The position numbers were made by a program, and so were the translations under genes. Source: Diplonema papillatum (lineage: Eukaryota; Euglenozoa; Diplonemea; Diplonemida; Diplonemidae). Taken from it: a stretch of 64,000 bases of DNA. This document shows, in pieces, positions 1 to 11,854 of this stretch (the stretch's first letter is position 1; each line of letters starts with the position of its first letter). Location: positions 124,001 through 188,000 of the forward strand of contig JAPJBO010000356.1 of the NCBI GenBank assembly GCA_030068145.1, written 5' to 3'. A model generated the notes under the pieces. It ran no database searches, was not told the origin of the DNA, and saw nothing but the letters and a program-made list of their open reading frames with translations.

Positions 1-63
1 GGCCTCGGCTGCGAAGGCCTGTCGGCCTGCCCCGACGCCGCCCCGGTAGACGGGTTGCCGTGA
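1..63 (+). CDS. possible 3' end of an upstream gene (partial)
   Basis: Frame 1 is open from the window edge for 20 GC-rich codons and stops at TGA 61-63. The base composition resembles the coding exons of this window and differs from the sequence after it, and the strand matches every other gene. The peptide is too short to assign to a family and could be chance. Confidence 0.22.
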   Translation, partial: GLGCEGLSACPDAAPVDGLP

Positions 64-2445
64 ACGCGCCGGGGGGGCCACCCTCCGTCTGTCAATTTGG
101 GTTTGCCGGCTGTGGTGCGGATGTCCAACTTCTGGGATACTCCGCGGCGAACGAAATCCAGATCGACGTCTCAGTGGGTCGGTTGACCCATCGGCCGCGA
201 GTAATGTCTAGCTCCAACAGGGGGATTTCTTTTCTTATAAGACGGCGGCAGCCAAATTCGCAGTCATTGAGTGCTTCAGTAGAATTTCAGGGTTGAAGTA
301 GGATGAGAGCGCCCTCAAGCCGCAACCGCCTCAGCTGCGCTGACGGCAGAGCCGCGCACGGAGCGCTCTCATCTACGCTACTTCTCTACAACACAAAAAG
401 ATTTGCAAAATGATCAACAACCGAAATTGGACGCCAACTTCGGTTGACCGTGGACAGCTACCTTGGGTCCGAGGGTTGCATACGGCAGGTTGTTCCGGAG
501 AAACACAGCAGCTGCACTTCTGCGGCGGCATCTGGCAACGACTGTCACGACTAGCTGATCGGGATCACCTTCCAGCTCCGCAGAGAAACACATTTGTTCG
601 AGTGAATCTAACGCAGTAACTGCTTTATACGGCATGGCAACATTCCAGCTGTACCTGTGCTACCTGTATCCCCTCAATCACCAACGACATACATATCCGG
701 CAATCAACACTACACGTTCCCCCTCCTTCAATCAAGAAAGCAAACAAAATTGGTGGAAAGACTGACGTTCATTCGTCAGAAAACGCAAACAGGACTCGCC
801 CAAGGTTCCAGGTAAATGAGTGCTGCGGTTTGTAGCAGTTCCTTTCTGCTCTGCCTGCACAGTCAACGAAGATTCATCCCAAAAGTCAACCTGGGTGCTT
901 CAGCAGCGATGTAGCTGCCTCCAGTCCTTTCCAAGCCAGGTACTGCACTGGGCAACGGAGATGTCCTGTGCCTCACAACAGTCTCGTGACCCCCAAAGGC
1001 CATCAGCGCCCTGGGACGACATTTGGTTGGAACTTCCCGTTGCATCCGGGCGACCAAGATAAATTTCTTAGGTGAAGCCTGCCTCACCTGAACTTCCGCG
1101 AAAAAAATAATTAAGGCGGGTAGCGGTTTCACCTGCTCCGTGTCGCAAGACAACATTGTTTCACCCCACTCCTTACTTGCGTCTGTAGACTGCCGAGGCC
1201 TGGGAAGGAAATCGCGTACGGGTTTCTTTTCTTGAGAGTCCGCACGGAATAGTTGACGAAGTCTCTTGAGCTCGTGCTGCTTACTGTTGCGGGGTCGGAA
1301 ACCCAAACGACCCCCCGCCTCCTTTTCTTGTGCTGTCAAGAGCTGCGACTCAACTATTCCTGCCGCAGCACTTGCCTTGCAAAACATTATAATCACCAAC
1401 ACCTGCCCGATGGCTCTTTCTCTTTTTTTGCGCTGTCACAACGAAGAGAGCTACCGTGTTTGGGAGTGAGACCTCCTTAGCATTGAGTTCTTTAGAGTGC
1501 AAGTGCCATCAAGGCAGGCGAGCACTAGTCCTACTCCGTAGCAGTTGGAAGCCACGGAGGGATGAATATAAATGATTCGGTGCAAAGCGCCGTAGTGGTT
1601 TGGGCTTGAACGCAAAGAATTTGTTTGTGTGTGGCGATCATAATCTGCATCGCGTAGTGGATGCAGGTTTCTGCCACAGACCAAACGTCACGGGCCCGTC
1701 AAGTTCATTCCTGGAGTCGATTTGCCTGCCGCTGTTTATCGCGGTTGTAACCTCAAGCCGTCGTGATACGCAAACGTTTGGCGTTTCCGGCGTCGGGGCA
1801 CTGCGAGCCAGACCCGAGAGCATACTTGAGGACGTAACTCTGAGGCTCGCCCGCGTAGCATCAACCATGCATAAGAGGTGCATGAGAGGCATTGTTCTGC
1901 CTAAATTTTTAAGCTAAGATTTCCCGTCCCTACACAGCTCTTCCAATACCGAAGGCACCGGCTCATTCCCCGCGTTCCCCTTGCCTGCTCACCCTTCCTC
2001 CGTTCCTGAAGCTGTTTTGCTTCGGCGTTCCGGCTCTTTCCGTATCTGCGCCGCAAAACGAGCGAATTAGAACCGCCTTTCGCGGGGTGCTCGGCGGGAA
2101 GTGGCTCGCCGGGCTAAAAGAGTGGCACGGTGTGATAGGCCTCTCTTCCGGAGGGCTCGCGCACTCTTACACACACGTGCGTCACGGTGGTGTGTATTGG
2201 AAGGCGAGGAGTGGTCGGCGGTGTGCCTTTGCCAGGATGTCCGTCTGCGGACACACTACGCATACGGGTCGACGGCCCACGCCGAGCCCGAAATGTACTT
2301 GTCTCTGCGACCACTCTTGTTGCTGCAACCTTGTTTGTGCAACCACTCCAGCCCGGCGGTGGTCCCTTTGCAGCCAACATATTATTTGCAACTCCGTCAA
2401 AGCCAGCATCTCAACCTAAGCCATCTCCCCTCCAGCCATTGGAAC
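64..2445. other. intergenic stretch, no gene seen
   Basis: About 2.4 kb in which no reading frame shows protein-like composition on either strand. It contains an imperfect foldback at 295-384, a faint match near 1610-1655 to the 3' end of the LINE remnants at 25.3 and 63.5 kb, and a pyrimidine-rich leader before the gene at 2446. CAG trinucleotides at 2348-2350 and 2371-2373 are possible splice acceptors for the 5' leader of that gene. Confidence 0.5.
295..384. repeat. imperfect inverted repeat (foldback)
   Basis: The arms are GAAGTAGGATGAGAGCGC at 295-312 and its near-complement at 363-384, interrupted by a four-base bulge. The loop is about 50 bases and GC-rich. It could form a stem of about 18 pairs in RNA or be a small foldback element; no target-site duplication was found. 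Confidence 0.45.
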
Positions 2446-5400
2446 ATGGGCGGGATGCACCGACCGGCGCTTGTTGCGCTGGCGTTCGTCGCCTGCTTCG
2501 CTCTTCGGGTCTCGGCGGTGGCGATGGACATCGACAACCTCGACGACAGCTTGGACCAGGTACGTGACGAGATTGAACGAATGCGTGCCGATGATTCCCG
2601 TGGTATGACCAACGGCATCGGTTTGAAATCCGGCTCGATCGTCCAGCAGCCGCAGTTCAAAGTATGCCTTCCAACAACACCTTCCTGACTCGTGTGACCG
2701 CCTGCCGGTGCCCAAACCTGGCTCTTTCTCCGTGGGTGAGTCGTAATCGTCACCAGGCAGCCCTGTATATACCCCCAGGCAGTTGATTGTACTGACTTGG
2801 TGCTTTATCAGAGCGAGATTTGAATCAGACCAATGGCGTGAGTCACTGGCTTGTGAGCCGGGAACTAAGAAATGTGCAGTGGTATTCGTCACAAGCAGCT
2901 CTGACTGCCTGCGGTATTCCACGCGTAGCACTGTTGCAGGGTACTTGAGGCGGTGTGGACGCGACAACACCCTGTCGGTCAAAGGTATATTGTTGCAGGC
3001 CAACCTGTGACAATCATATTCCCAGTGCTCAGTACGTGCACGACCTTTGCGCCCTCTCGACTCCTCCACAACAAAGAGATTGTCCCAGCCAGCACAGAGG
3101 AATCCTGGTGAGTTATGCTCGTGGAGTTCCCTCAATAAACGCTAATAAATCGCAACAGGGTTTGCGGGTTTGCTTTCCGTGTCCCTTGGTGCCACAGTGC
3201 CACTCAGGTGTACAGCGGCGTTTTGGGTGCAGCCCACCGTGTCAGAGGCAGTGTTCTGCCTTGCTACCTTTGTAGTACACCACCCCGCACCACACAGTAT
3301 ACCGTCGGACAATCTGTTGTCGTCGCGAAGCAGCTGGTCTTCAAAGCCTCGAGCGGAAAGAGAGCAAGAACCATCGAAGCCGGAAGTATCGGCACCGTTA
3401 CCGCAGTCCCCGGTGTGTCCCGGCTTTCCTTAGCACACGTCATCTTGCACGTTGACCATCAACGTCCCATTCTAAAGTGCAAGCACTGATGGCGCATCAC
3501 TGTTGCTGGTGCGCTCGCATCGTCGCCATCGAAGCAGTTGCTTGAGTCACTCGTTCACTTGTAAATACTAATTACTGGTGACAAGGCAACCAAACGAAGC
3601 TTCGTGCCGTAGGCACTTGCGCAACATCTCCGTCAGCATTCATGCATCCAAGCAAAATTACGTGCGGCAACACTTGCAAAAAAACGATCGGCCTCACGGC
3701 TCCATCGACCGTGTTTTGGGATGGGAGGCACACCTTTCAGTAGTGCACAGCTCCCCGCTGATCGGTCGTATATCAAAGCAGCAGAGAATTCACGTTCTTT
3801 GCTGCGTTACGCATATTCCATCCTTCATCCTCGACGTCCTTTGTGGCCATGACGAGGACTGGGACTACCATGCGTCAAACATTCATGCAACCAAGAAACA
3901 TTACGTGTGGCAGCATTTGGAAAAAAACGATCGAGCCTCGCGGCTCCATCGACCGTGTTTTGGGATGGGAGGCACACCTTTCAGTAGTGCACAGCTCCCC
4001 GCTGATCGGTCGTAAATCAAAGCAGCAGAGGACTCACGTTCTTTGCTGCGTTACGCATATTCCATCCTTCATCCTCGACGTCCTTTGTGGCCATGACGAG
4101 GACTGGGACTACCATGCGTCAAACATTCATGCAACCAAGAAACATTACGTGTGGCAGCATTTGGAAAAAAACGATCGAGCCTCGCGGCTCCATCGACCGT
4201 GTTTTGGGATGGGAGGCACACCTTTCAGTAGTGCACAGCTCCCCGCTGATCGGTCGTAAATCAAAGCAGCAGAGGACTCACGTTCTTTGCTGCGTTACGC
4301 ATATTCCATCCTTCATCCTCGACGTCCTTTGTGGCCATGACGAGGACTGGGACTACCATGCGTCAAACATTCATGCAACCAAACTAAAAGCTGTGCAGTA
4401 GACACTTGCACCGAATTCTGAAGCAAACACACAGTCTACTTATCGATCGGGGCCTCGCTGCTCCATCGACCGTGTTTTGGGATGGGAGGCACACCTTTCA
4501 GTAGTGCACAGCTCCCCGCTGATCGGTCGTAAGTCAAAGTAGCAGAGGACTCACGTTCTTTGCTGCGTTACGCATATTCCATCCTTCATCCTCGACGTCC
4601 TTTGTGGCCATGACGAGGACTGGGACTACCATGCGTCAAACATTCATGCAACCAAGAAACATTACGTGTGGCAGCATTTGGAAAAAAACGATCGAGCCTC
4701 GCGGCTCCATCGACCGTGTTTTGGGATGGGAGGCACACCTTTCAGTAGTGCACAGCTCCCCGCTGATCGGTCGTAAATCAAAGCAGCAGAGGACTCACGT
4801 TCTTTGCTGCGTTACGCATATTCCATCCTTCATCCTCGACGTCCTTTGTGGCCATGACGAGGACTGGGACTACCATGCGTCAAACATTCATGCAACCAAA
4901 CTAAAAGCTGTGCAGTAGACACTTGCACCGAATTCTGAAGCAAACACACAGTCTACTTATCGATCGGGGCCTCGCTGCTCCATCGACCGTGTTTTGGGAT
5001 GGGAGGCACACCTTTCAGTAGTGCACAGCTCCCCGCTGATCGGTCGTAAGTCAAAGTAGCAGAGGACTCACGTTCTTTGCTGCGTTACGCATATTCCATC
5101 CTTCATCCTCGACGTCCTTTGTGGCCATGACGAGGACTGGGACTACCATGCGTCAAACATTCATGCAACCAAGAAACATTACGTGTGGCAGCATTTGGAA
5201 AAAAACGATCGAGCCTCGCGGCTCCATCGACCGTGTTTTGGGATGGGAGGCACACCTTTCAGTAGTGCACAGCTCCCCGCTGATCGGTCGTAAATCAAAG
5301 CAGCAGAGGACTCACGTTCTTTGCTGCGTTACGCATATTCCATCCTTCATCCTCGACGTCCTTTGTGGCCATGACGAGGACTGGGACTACCATGCGTCAA

Positions 5401-6086
5401 ACATTCATGCAACCAAGAAACATTACGTGTGGCAGCATTTGGAAAAAAACGATCGAGCCTCGCGGCTCCATCGACCGTGTTTTGGGATGGGAGGCACACC
5501 TTTCAGTAGTGCACAGCTCCCCGCTGATCGGTCGTAAATCAAAGCAGCAGAGGACTCACGTTCTTTGCTGCGTTACGCATATTCCATCCTTCATCCTCGA
5601 CGTCCTTTGTGGCCATGACGAGGGCTGGGACTACCATGTGTCAAACATTCATGCTGCTCAAATGAAAATGCGTGAGGTATTCCCTGCTTTAAGCCGGGTT
5701 TGCGAGCCCTCTACCCCACCCCTTTTCTCAACCGGAGACTCTATAAACACCGGCGTTTCGTATCTCAAAATCCTTCTGCAATCAACTCGCAAACAGGCGA
5801 TGTCGAAGGGAGCGTTGCCGAGGTTCGTATGCAGTCAACGGGGACTCTCTTCGACCCGCGAGCGGAGCAAATTCTGCCCCTGGACGAGTGGGAGCGCCAG
5901 GAACGGATCCGGATCGCGAAGGAAGACGCGGAAACCGACTGGGCCGGCAAGATCGAAGCGCTGCTGAAGGAGCACGCTCCGAAGAAGATCCGCAAGCTAC
6001 CGGCGATGCTGAAGGCTTGGAACAAGAAGGAGAAGGACCTGTTCAAGAAGCTTGAGAAGGAGTTCAGCCAGTCGCAGGAGCTCTGA
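2446..6086 (+). CDS. small secreted or luminal-type protein, three exons (unknown function)
   Basis: Exons 2446-2661, 3298-3412 and 5797-6086 give 206 aa. Intron 1 starts GTATGC, intron 2 starts GTGTGT, both end CAG, and phases agree (0 and 1). The N-terminus MGGMHRPALVALAFVACF continues as a hydrophobic stretch ending in SAVA, a plausible signal peptide; initiation at the ATG at 2455 would keep it. An acidic helix (about residues 25-50) follows. Exon 2 reads like a small beta-barrel (VGQSVVVAK ... GSIGTVTAVPG), as in SH3-like or KOW-type folds. The C-terminus is a highly charged helix whose KEHAPKKIRKLPAML segment resembles a 'APekl..vp.lL.ky..kE.eL' tail motif common in protist proteins (from memory). 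I do not recognise the family. Intron 1 holds one family B repeat unit and intron 2 the family A array, so the gene is mostly intron. Confidence 0.62.
2755..2906. repeat. single family B repeat unit in an intron
   Basis: Begins around CTGTATATACCCCCAGGCAG and is clearly similar to the tandem units at 10.16-10.77 kb, including GTACTGACTTGGTGCTTTAT and the GAGCCGGGAACTAAGAAATG segment. It lies in intron 1 of the gene at 2446, in the same orientation as the array in the neighbouring gene. Confidence 0.85.
3630..5655. repeat. family A tandem array, ~244-bp units (array 1)
   Basis: Eight units, each marked by CATCGACCGTGTTTTGGGAT (starts near 3703, 3946, 4190, 4463, 4706, 4981, 5224, 5468). Spacing alternates between 243-244 and 273-275 bp; the longer units carry an extra piece with AGCTGTGCAGTAGACACTTG. 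A 517-bp higher-order period (4087, 4604, 5121) is nearly identical, so amplification is recent. It fills intron 2 of the gene at 2446. Open frames through it only reflect the repeat: 244 is not a multiple of three and no codon pattern is kept. Confidence 0.95.
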
Positions 6087-7410
6087 CATGCACGTTCCAT
6101 CGCTTGCCTTTGGCTTGCGAGAACCACCAGTCTGCTTCATCCGGAAACTCATCGGAAGATAGAAGCCACGAGAGTGTCTAGGACCTATTTCGAAAGCTCG
6201 GAAAGGATCGCAGGAGCCATCCCTTGCGTTTGTCACATGGTTGCGTTCGATGATGTCGGCCGAACGGCACCTATCAGCGCAGGGTCGGTCTTGGTGATAC
6301 CCGCTGAATTGACCAGCCAGATCTCCCCCAGCAAGCTTTTCCTCCTGGTATCGCCCACATCTCGGGATCAATCAGAAACCTGGTTCACAGACCGGATTTC
6401 GAGCGCCATGACTGCTGGCGACGGCATTCAATAATCAACCGCTGGTCAATCACCCCGTCCAAAGCGGGGTTCGGCGTCACGCAACCAGCCACAGCACGTC
6501 GTGGCGCGGCGGGAGGGGGAGCCGAGTTACCACTTCGGCTGCAGTTCCCACAAAACGTTTCCGACACCCCCGCATGGGCGGCACGACACCCCCCTGTAAG
6601 TCTCGCCCCACCGGTTGCCTTTACCCCGGACTGGAGAGGGAGAGCAGCACAATGCAAAATGAAAGAACGACCCTTTTTTCCTTCTCTTTTGAGTTTCGTC
6701 TCGTTGCGCGGGATCAACAGGGACTACGTCAGAGGAGATCGTTGGATGGCGAACTGTGGCGAAAGTATTCGACAAGAGTGTCTTTACTGTATCAAGGTTA
6801 CGTTTCCGTCGCCGGCTGGCGGTCGCGGAGACGACCTGCAAAAAAGGCGGCTTCCAGTAAAGCTTAAAGTCGTGGGAGCCGAAATGACTCCCCAGATCTT
6901 GAAACCTCATCGTCTACAGCAGTGGAGGACGACATCTGATCATCTTGGATCTCGTTCGAGGAGCACGTCAACTAGCCAAGTTCGAAGAGCATCATAAAGC
7001 TTAGTGCATGTACACCTGCCGTGTGCGTATTAGGCCTACTTTGCCCAACGACTTCTCTCATCGCGAACTGCAAGTGCTCCAGTCGGACACGGTTCACACA
7101 AAACGCCGAACAACGAACAGGAGGGAGGGTTAAATCCTCTGGGTGGCTCGCAGCCCTGCCTTGCCAAACGAGCGAGCGGGTGGGAGCGAGAAGTTCAAGC
7201 GGTTGTTGCACACCCGCGGGGGCCTGGCGCCGGGTGGCTAGAGAAGCCGAGTGGGGGCTCGGGTACGTGCCTCGGAGCGCTTGACACTCGTTTAATTTCT
7301 TCGCTGAGCGCCGGGCGAAAGAGAACCTCTCGACTTGGTACTTTTTTGCGGGGTGTTTTTTTTTTGTTCGTTTGCAGAAGCACCCGTTTCTCGCTCGGGA
7401 CAGGGGGGGA
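6087..7410. other. intergenic stretch before the ARM-like gene
   Basis: No credible gene. Several open frames of 75-130 codons overlap on both strands (6385-6997) with no domain-like sequence. The last 90 bases hold a long T-rich tract ending in TTTGCAG at 7371-7377, a strong acceptor 33 bases before the ATG at 7411. Confidence 0.5.
7371..7377 (+). promoter_or_regulatory. putative leader splice acceptor (cis or trans)
   Basis: A run of about 25 mostly T residues (7341-7370) leads to TTTGCAG, ending 33 bases before the ATG at 7411. It could receive a spliced leader or end a 5'UTR intron; a possible donor GTACGT lies near 7264. The frame is open through it, so extending the protein upstream would need a non-ATG start. 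Confidence 0.45.
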
Positions 7411-10400
7411 ATGAATTCGGTCTACAACCGATCCGCGGCGGCGGGGCCGCGGGCGTTCGCGCCGGGGCCGATGTACCCGCGGGGCGTGGTGGACCCGTCC
7501 GGGGCCGGCGGCGGGGCGAGGCTCGAAGAGGAGATCGCGTGCATCAAGACGATCACGCAGTGCCTCGATGGGTCGTTCCGGTTCAATTCCCAGCCGCTCG
7601 GCTCGGTCGACCCGGCGGCGGCCGCGACGGCGACCAGCATCGCGGAGACCGCCGAGTTCTTCGACCTGGTCGTCAGCCTCCTGTCCGCCGACGGCAGCGC
7701 CGCGCGGCTCAAAACCCTCGTCTTCGAAGTCCAGCCCAGCATCCTCGACACGCTCGTCTCGCTCCTCCGCGTGCCGACGCCGTCCCACCTCGCCTCGAAC
7801 TCCGCCTACATGGAGTGCCGAGTCCTGTGCGTCCAGTCCGTAACCAAAATCGTCTCCCTCTGCACCGACGAAGCCACCGGATACCTCCTCGCAGAGCAAG
7901 CCATCCGAGTGGTCATCGGCGGGGGGTTTTTTGAGGTTGCCCTCGCGTACTTGTCCGGCAACGGGCAAGGCGCGCCCCTGGGCGCCGGCGTCGAGGCCCT
8001 GCGCGTGGCCTTCGCCGAAGCGGTCTTCGTCCTGGTCATGCGGTCGGAGGGTGCCGCGTTCCAGCTCATCGAAAAGGGGGGCATCCAGCAGCTGTTCGAG
8101 TGCCTGTTCTCGGACGGCAGCGTCATGGTCCGCAACTACGCGTGCGCCACCCTCCGCGTGCTCGCGGAGAAGTCGCCGGACCGCGTCGCGAACCTGCCCA
8201 TCGTCCCGCGCGCCCTCAACCAGATCAAGCTCGAGCCGAGCAAATACGTCGTGATCCTCCTCCTCGAGATGCTGTCCCTCCTCTTCTACGCGTGTCCGTA
8301 CGTCTACCTCGCGGATCTGCACGACAACGGGAGCCTCCTCTCGGAGCTGTACACGATCATCCACACGTTCCTGACGGGCAACACGAACTTGGACGTCCTG
8401 GCGGCTGTCTGCAAAGTGATGGAGGCGGTCTTGCTGCTTGAATCGTCGACGTGCGGCGAGAAGAGCAACTACACGACGCGCCTGTTGACGCAAGGCACGC
8501 CGAAGGTTCTGCTCCAGCGGGAGGACATCACCGGCGCGGACAGCACCGATGCGGACATCCGCGGGTTGAAGATCAAGATGTTCCGGAAGCTGGTGCAGGC
8601 GTGCACCAGCGCGGAGCTGACGAACCACCTGCAGGAGGCGTACACGCACTTCTTCCCGAGCCTGTCGCTGCTGATCAACGCGGACGGCACGTACCAGCAG
8701 AGCAAGAGCGGGTTCCCCGGCGCGCCGCCGCCGCCCGGCGGCCCTGGCATCTTCCTGACGCAGGAGGGCCGCGGAGAGCTCGCGCTGGCCTTCGCCGAGA
8801 TCCTGGCGAAGCACCCCGCGGCGAGGAGGTACACCAACGACACAGTCCGGGCGTATCCCATCTGGATCGGCCAGCTGCGCCAGCACCTGTTGAGCGCGGT
8901 CGACGAACTGCCGCCGCCGTTGCTGAATGGGTGCCACCTCGTTGACTACCGGGGTGCTTACATCAACAGCATCGCTGACTACGGACCTGTGGACTACACA
9001 GACCGCGTCCACATTTCGGGTGTGGTCAACGTCATGCTCCAAAAGCAGACTCACGGCGACCCGTATGAAGCGGTGACCGGTGTTTATGACGGGTCCCGCA
9101 ACTACCAGCACACCTTCATCGAAGAATCGATGGAGGCCTTCCCCGGGCACCTCAGCGACATGGAGAAGAAAGCGAGGCTGACACACACCATTCTGAGCCA
9201 CGTCATCCACCTGACCTTGACCGCAGACGGCGTGCCCCAGCCGATGCGGCCGACGGCGGCGCCGGCCATCGCAGGGTACCCTGACGAAAACAAAGAGAAC
9301 TACCCCGGGCAGTACGACCACCAAACGCCGGGGATGCACACCCCTGGCTACACGGAACCCTTCGCCACGCCCACCACCGGCGTCAGCACGCCGAGGGGCC
9401 GCAGCTTGCGTGGGAGGAAACCTTCCCGGGCAAAATCACCAGCGGTGCCGCATAGGAGGAAGCCTTGGAACGCAGGCGGGAACTCGGGCCGTATGGGACT
9501 CTTCTCCCTCGCGGGTCCGACGCGGAAGCGGACCGACTTCACACCGGGCAGGGTGCTCGATCCTCTGATGGCTGACCTGCCGTCCGGGGTGTCGTCGAGC
9601 GTTTACAGCACGGCGCTGACAAAGGTGGATACCGACTACACGGACATGGCGATCCTGATGCACCTCCCCATCACCTTCGGCGCGAACTACAACCGAGCCA
9701 ACAAACCGACGGTCCGTCGGTTCAACAACGGCAGCGCGATGCCTTACATCCAGCAGACCTGCCGCAGCAACGCTCTGCAGTCATGGGACGTGAAGGACGT
9801 CGGTGAAGGAGACCTGTTCTCGTTCTTCATCCCGTTCCACAAACTGTCCGAGGTCCGCCTCGACGAGGAACTGCGGAACCTGCACAAGCACCGGTTGAAG
9901 GCCAAGAAAGGCCTGCTCACGACACCGCAGACGCAGAAGGGCAAGCGCTGGTTCTTCCACGACCTGTACCACTACATCCTGCCGAAGACGGAGACGCTCC
10001 TGAATGAGCTGAAAGGTATCGTCTTCTTCTATTCAACCCGTCGCACGATGAGGCTGTGCAGCAAGCGCGCATTGTCGCGAAACTCCGAGAATTCGTCTCT
10101 CTCGGTGCTAAAGAGGGGTCGGGGAAGCTACAATGTGTTCGCTGTAGTGTGTGTTGGTACAGACAGCTCTGTATATACCCCCAGGCAGTTGAATGTACTG
10201 ACTTGGTGCTTTATCAGAGCAAGATTTGAGCCAGTGGCCAATGGTGTGAGTCACTGAGTGATGAATGGCGTTAGTAACTGGCTTGTGAGCCGGGGAACTA
10301 AGAAATGTTCGCAGTAGTATTCGTCACCAGGAAGCTCTGTATATACCCCCAGGCAGTTGAATGTACTGACTTGGTGCTTTATCAGAGCAAGATTTGAGCC

Positions 10401-11854
10401 AGTGGCCAATGGCGTGAGTCACTGACTTGTGAGTCGGGGAACCAAGAAATGCTCGCAGTAGTATTCGTCACAAGCAGCTCTGTATATACCCCCAGGCAGT
10501 TGAATGTACTGACTTGGTGCTTTATCAGAGCCAGATTTGAGCCAGTGACCAATGGTGTGAGTCACTGAGTGATGAACGGCGTTAGTAACTGGCTTGTGAG
10601 CCGGGGAACTAAGAAATGCTCGCAGTAGTATTCGTCACCAGGAAGCTCTGTACATACCCCCAGGCAGTTGAATGTACTGACTTGGTGCTTTATCAGAGCA
10701 AGATTTGAGCCAGTGGCCAATGGCGTGAGTCACTGACTTGTGAGTCGGGGAACCAAGAAATACAATATAATAGCGCTTCTGCCCAATTAAGCATCACCAC
10801 AAACACCACAAACACCAGATCTGATCGCGGTTCACGGCGCTTCGAACATCCTGTTCTATCTGAACATTATCCGCCTGATGGAGAACAAGGACGACGAGGA
10901 GTCGCAGGCCATAGCCAGTTTGAACCCAGCGATGGCCCCGCCGAGCATGTCTACGACCAACCTGTTGCCGCGCCTCGGCCAGCCTTACGAGTATGAGCGC
11001 GAGATCCTGCTCCAGAACGAAGTGCTCCGCTTGTCGAACGGAAAGTACAAAGACACTGTCCACGGCGGCAACATCCTGTACGTGTTGGACCGCCTCAAGG
11101 TCTACTTCGCCGAGAAATTCTCGAAGTATGCACACCTCCATTTCTTCGATAGATCTTTTGGCGTGTTTGCTATGTGGGGCTGTGTCCAATCGCGCCCTGG
11201 CTGTATTTTTTGAGGCTAGTCACAAGGAGGGGTAGGGAGCAGGCAATGGATGAAGCATGGATGAAGTCTTTGATTCAGCAAAAGAAAACGTTGTGCCAGC
11301 AACACGTTTTACACTGCAACTCTCTTCTGGCCAATGGCACACGACCTCTAACCTGTTACAGGAGCGACTTGCAGCTTACCGACCACTTGAAGGAGATCGA
11401 AGATGAGATCGCGCGGCTTGAGGACAAGGCGGCGCGTGACATCCCGGGCAATGAAATGCAAGCCGAGGCGGAGGACGACGTCGAGAGCGAGTACGACAGC
11501 AGCGTGGACGGGATGGGGCCGTCGGCGAAGCGCGGTGGAGCGAAGTCCGGAGGCGTTTCGTTCGACAACCGGCACGTCAACAACGACTTCCTGCGGGAGA
11601 CGGACCCGCTGCACTACCCGGACCCGGAGTTCTCGACGGACACCGAGTCGGACGTGCACTACAACCTCGACCGCATGCGGCTCGCCGACCTCTCCGAGTC
11701 CGACGACGGCGGCCCGCACCTGCCCCCTCCCGCCGTCCACCGGTCCGCCCAGCCGCAGGACACGCAGGCCAAGCACGTCTCCCCCAGCCGCGACGCCACC
11801 CAAACCCGCCCGGCGTACGAGATCTCGGACGTCTCGTCGACGCTTTCCTTTTGA
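7411..11854 (+). CDS. armadillo/HEAT-like alpha-solenoid protein, three exons
   Basis: Exons 7411-10015, 10819-11125 and 11362-11854 (donors GTATCG and GTATGC, acceptors CAG, phases 1 and 2) give 1134 aa. About residues 25-330 are leucine-rich paired helices of armadillo style, best seen at KGGIQQLFECLFSDGSVMVR. A disordered Arg/Ser/Pro-rich part follows (about 615-690). A conserved-looking block then crosses the exon 1/2 junction (about 740-970: a W/F-rich stretch, then an NILFYLNIIRLMENKDD segment and a second helical block). The C-terminal ~150 residues are acidic and disordered. I do not recognise the family. Cytoplasmic or nuclear scaffold is a guess from fold alone. Intron 1 contains family B repeats. 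A 714-codon open frame on the opposite strand (7195-9339) is a GC-driven shadow. Confidence 0.8.
10160..10765. repeat. family B tandem array, ~150-168-bp units
   Basis: Four units begin at CTCTGTATATACCCCCAGG (near 10167, 10331, 10480; the fourth near 10648 reads TACATA). Spacings are about 164, 149 and 168 bp. Longer and shorter units alternate by presence or absence of an extra GAGTGATGAA..GCGTTAGTAAC piece. The array occupies most of intron 1 of the ARM-like gene; a fifth, lone unit is at 2755-2906. Confidence 0.93.

Noticed and set aside
2101..2445. Upstream extension of the first gene's open frame
   Set aside because: The extension lacks protein-like composition and the hydrophobic signal-like segment starts right after the ATGs at 2446 and 2455.
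3748..3780. Hammerhead-ribozyme-like CTGATCGGTCGTAAATC in the family A unit
   Set aside because: The invariant core CTGANGA and GAAA is not present, so self-cleavage of that type is not supported.
3843..5967. Open frames of 100-200 codons in the family A array
   Set aside because: They follow the 244-bp period, change frame every unit and show no codon-level conservation; the array is intronic.
7195..9339. 714-codon open frame on the - strand
   Set aside because: It lies opposite the GC-rich first exon of the ARM-like gene; its Arg/Val/Asp/Gln-heavy composition is that of a codon shadow, and no domain is visible.
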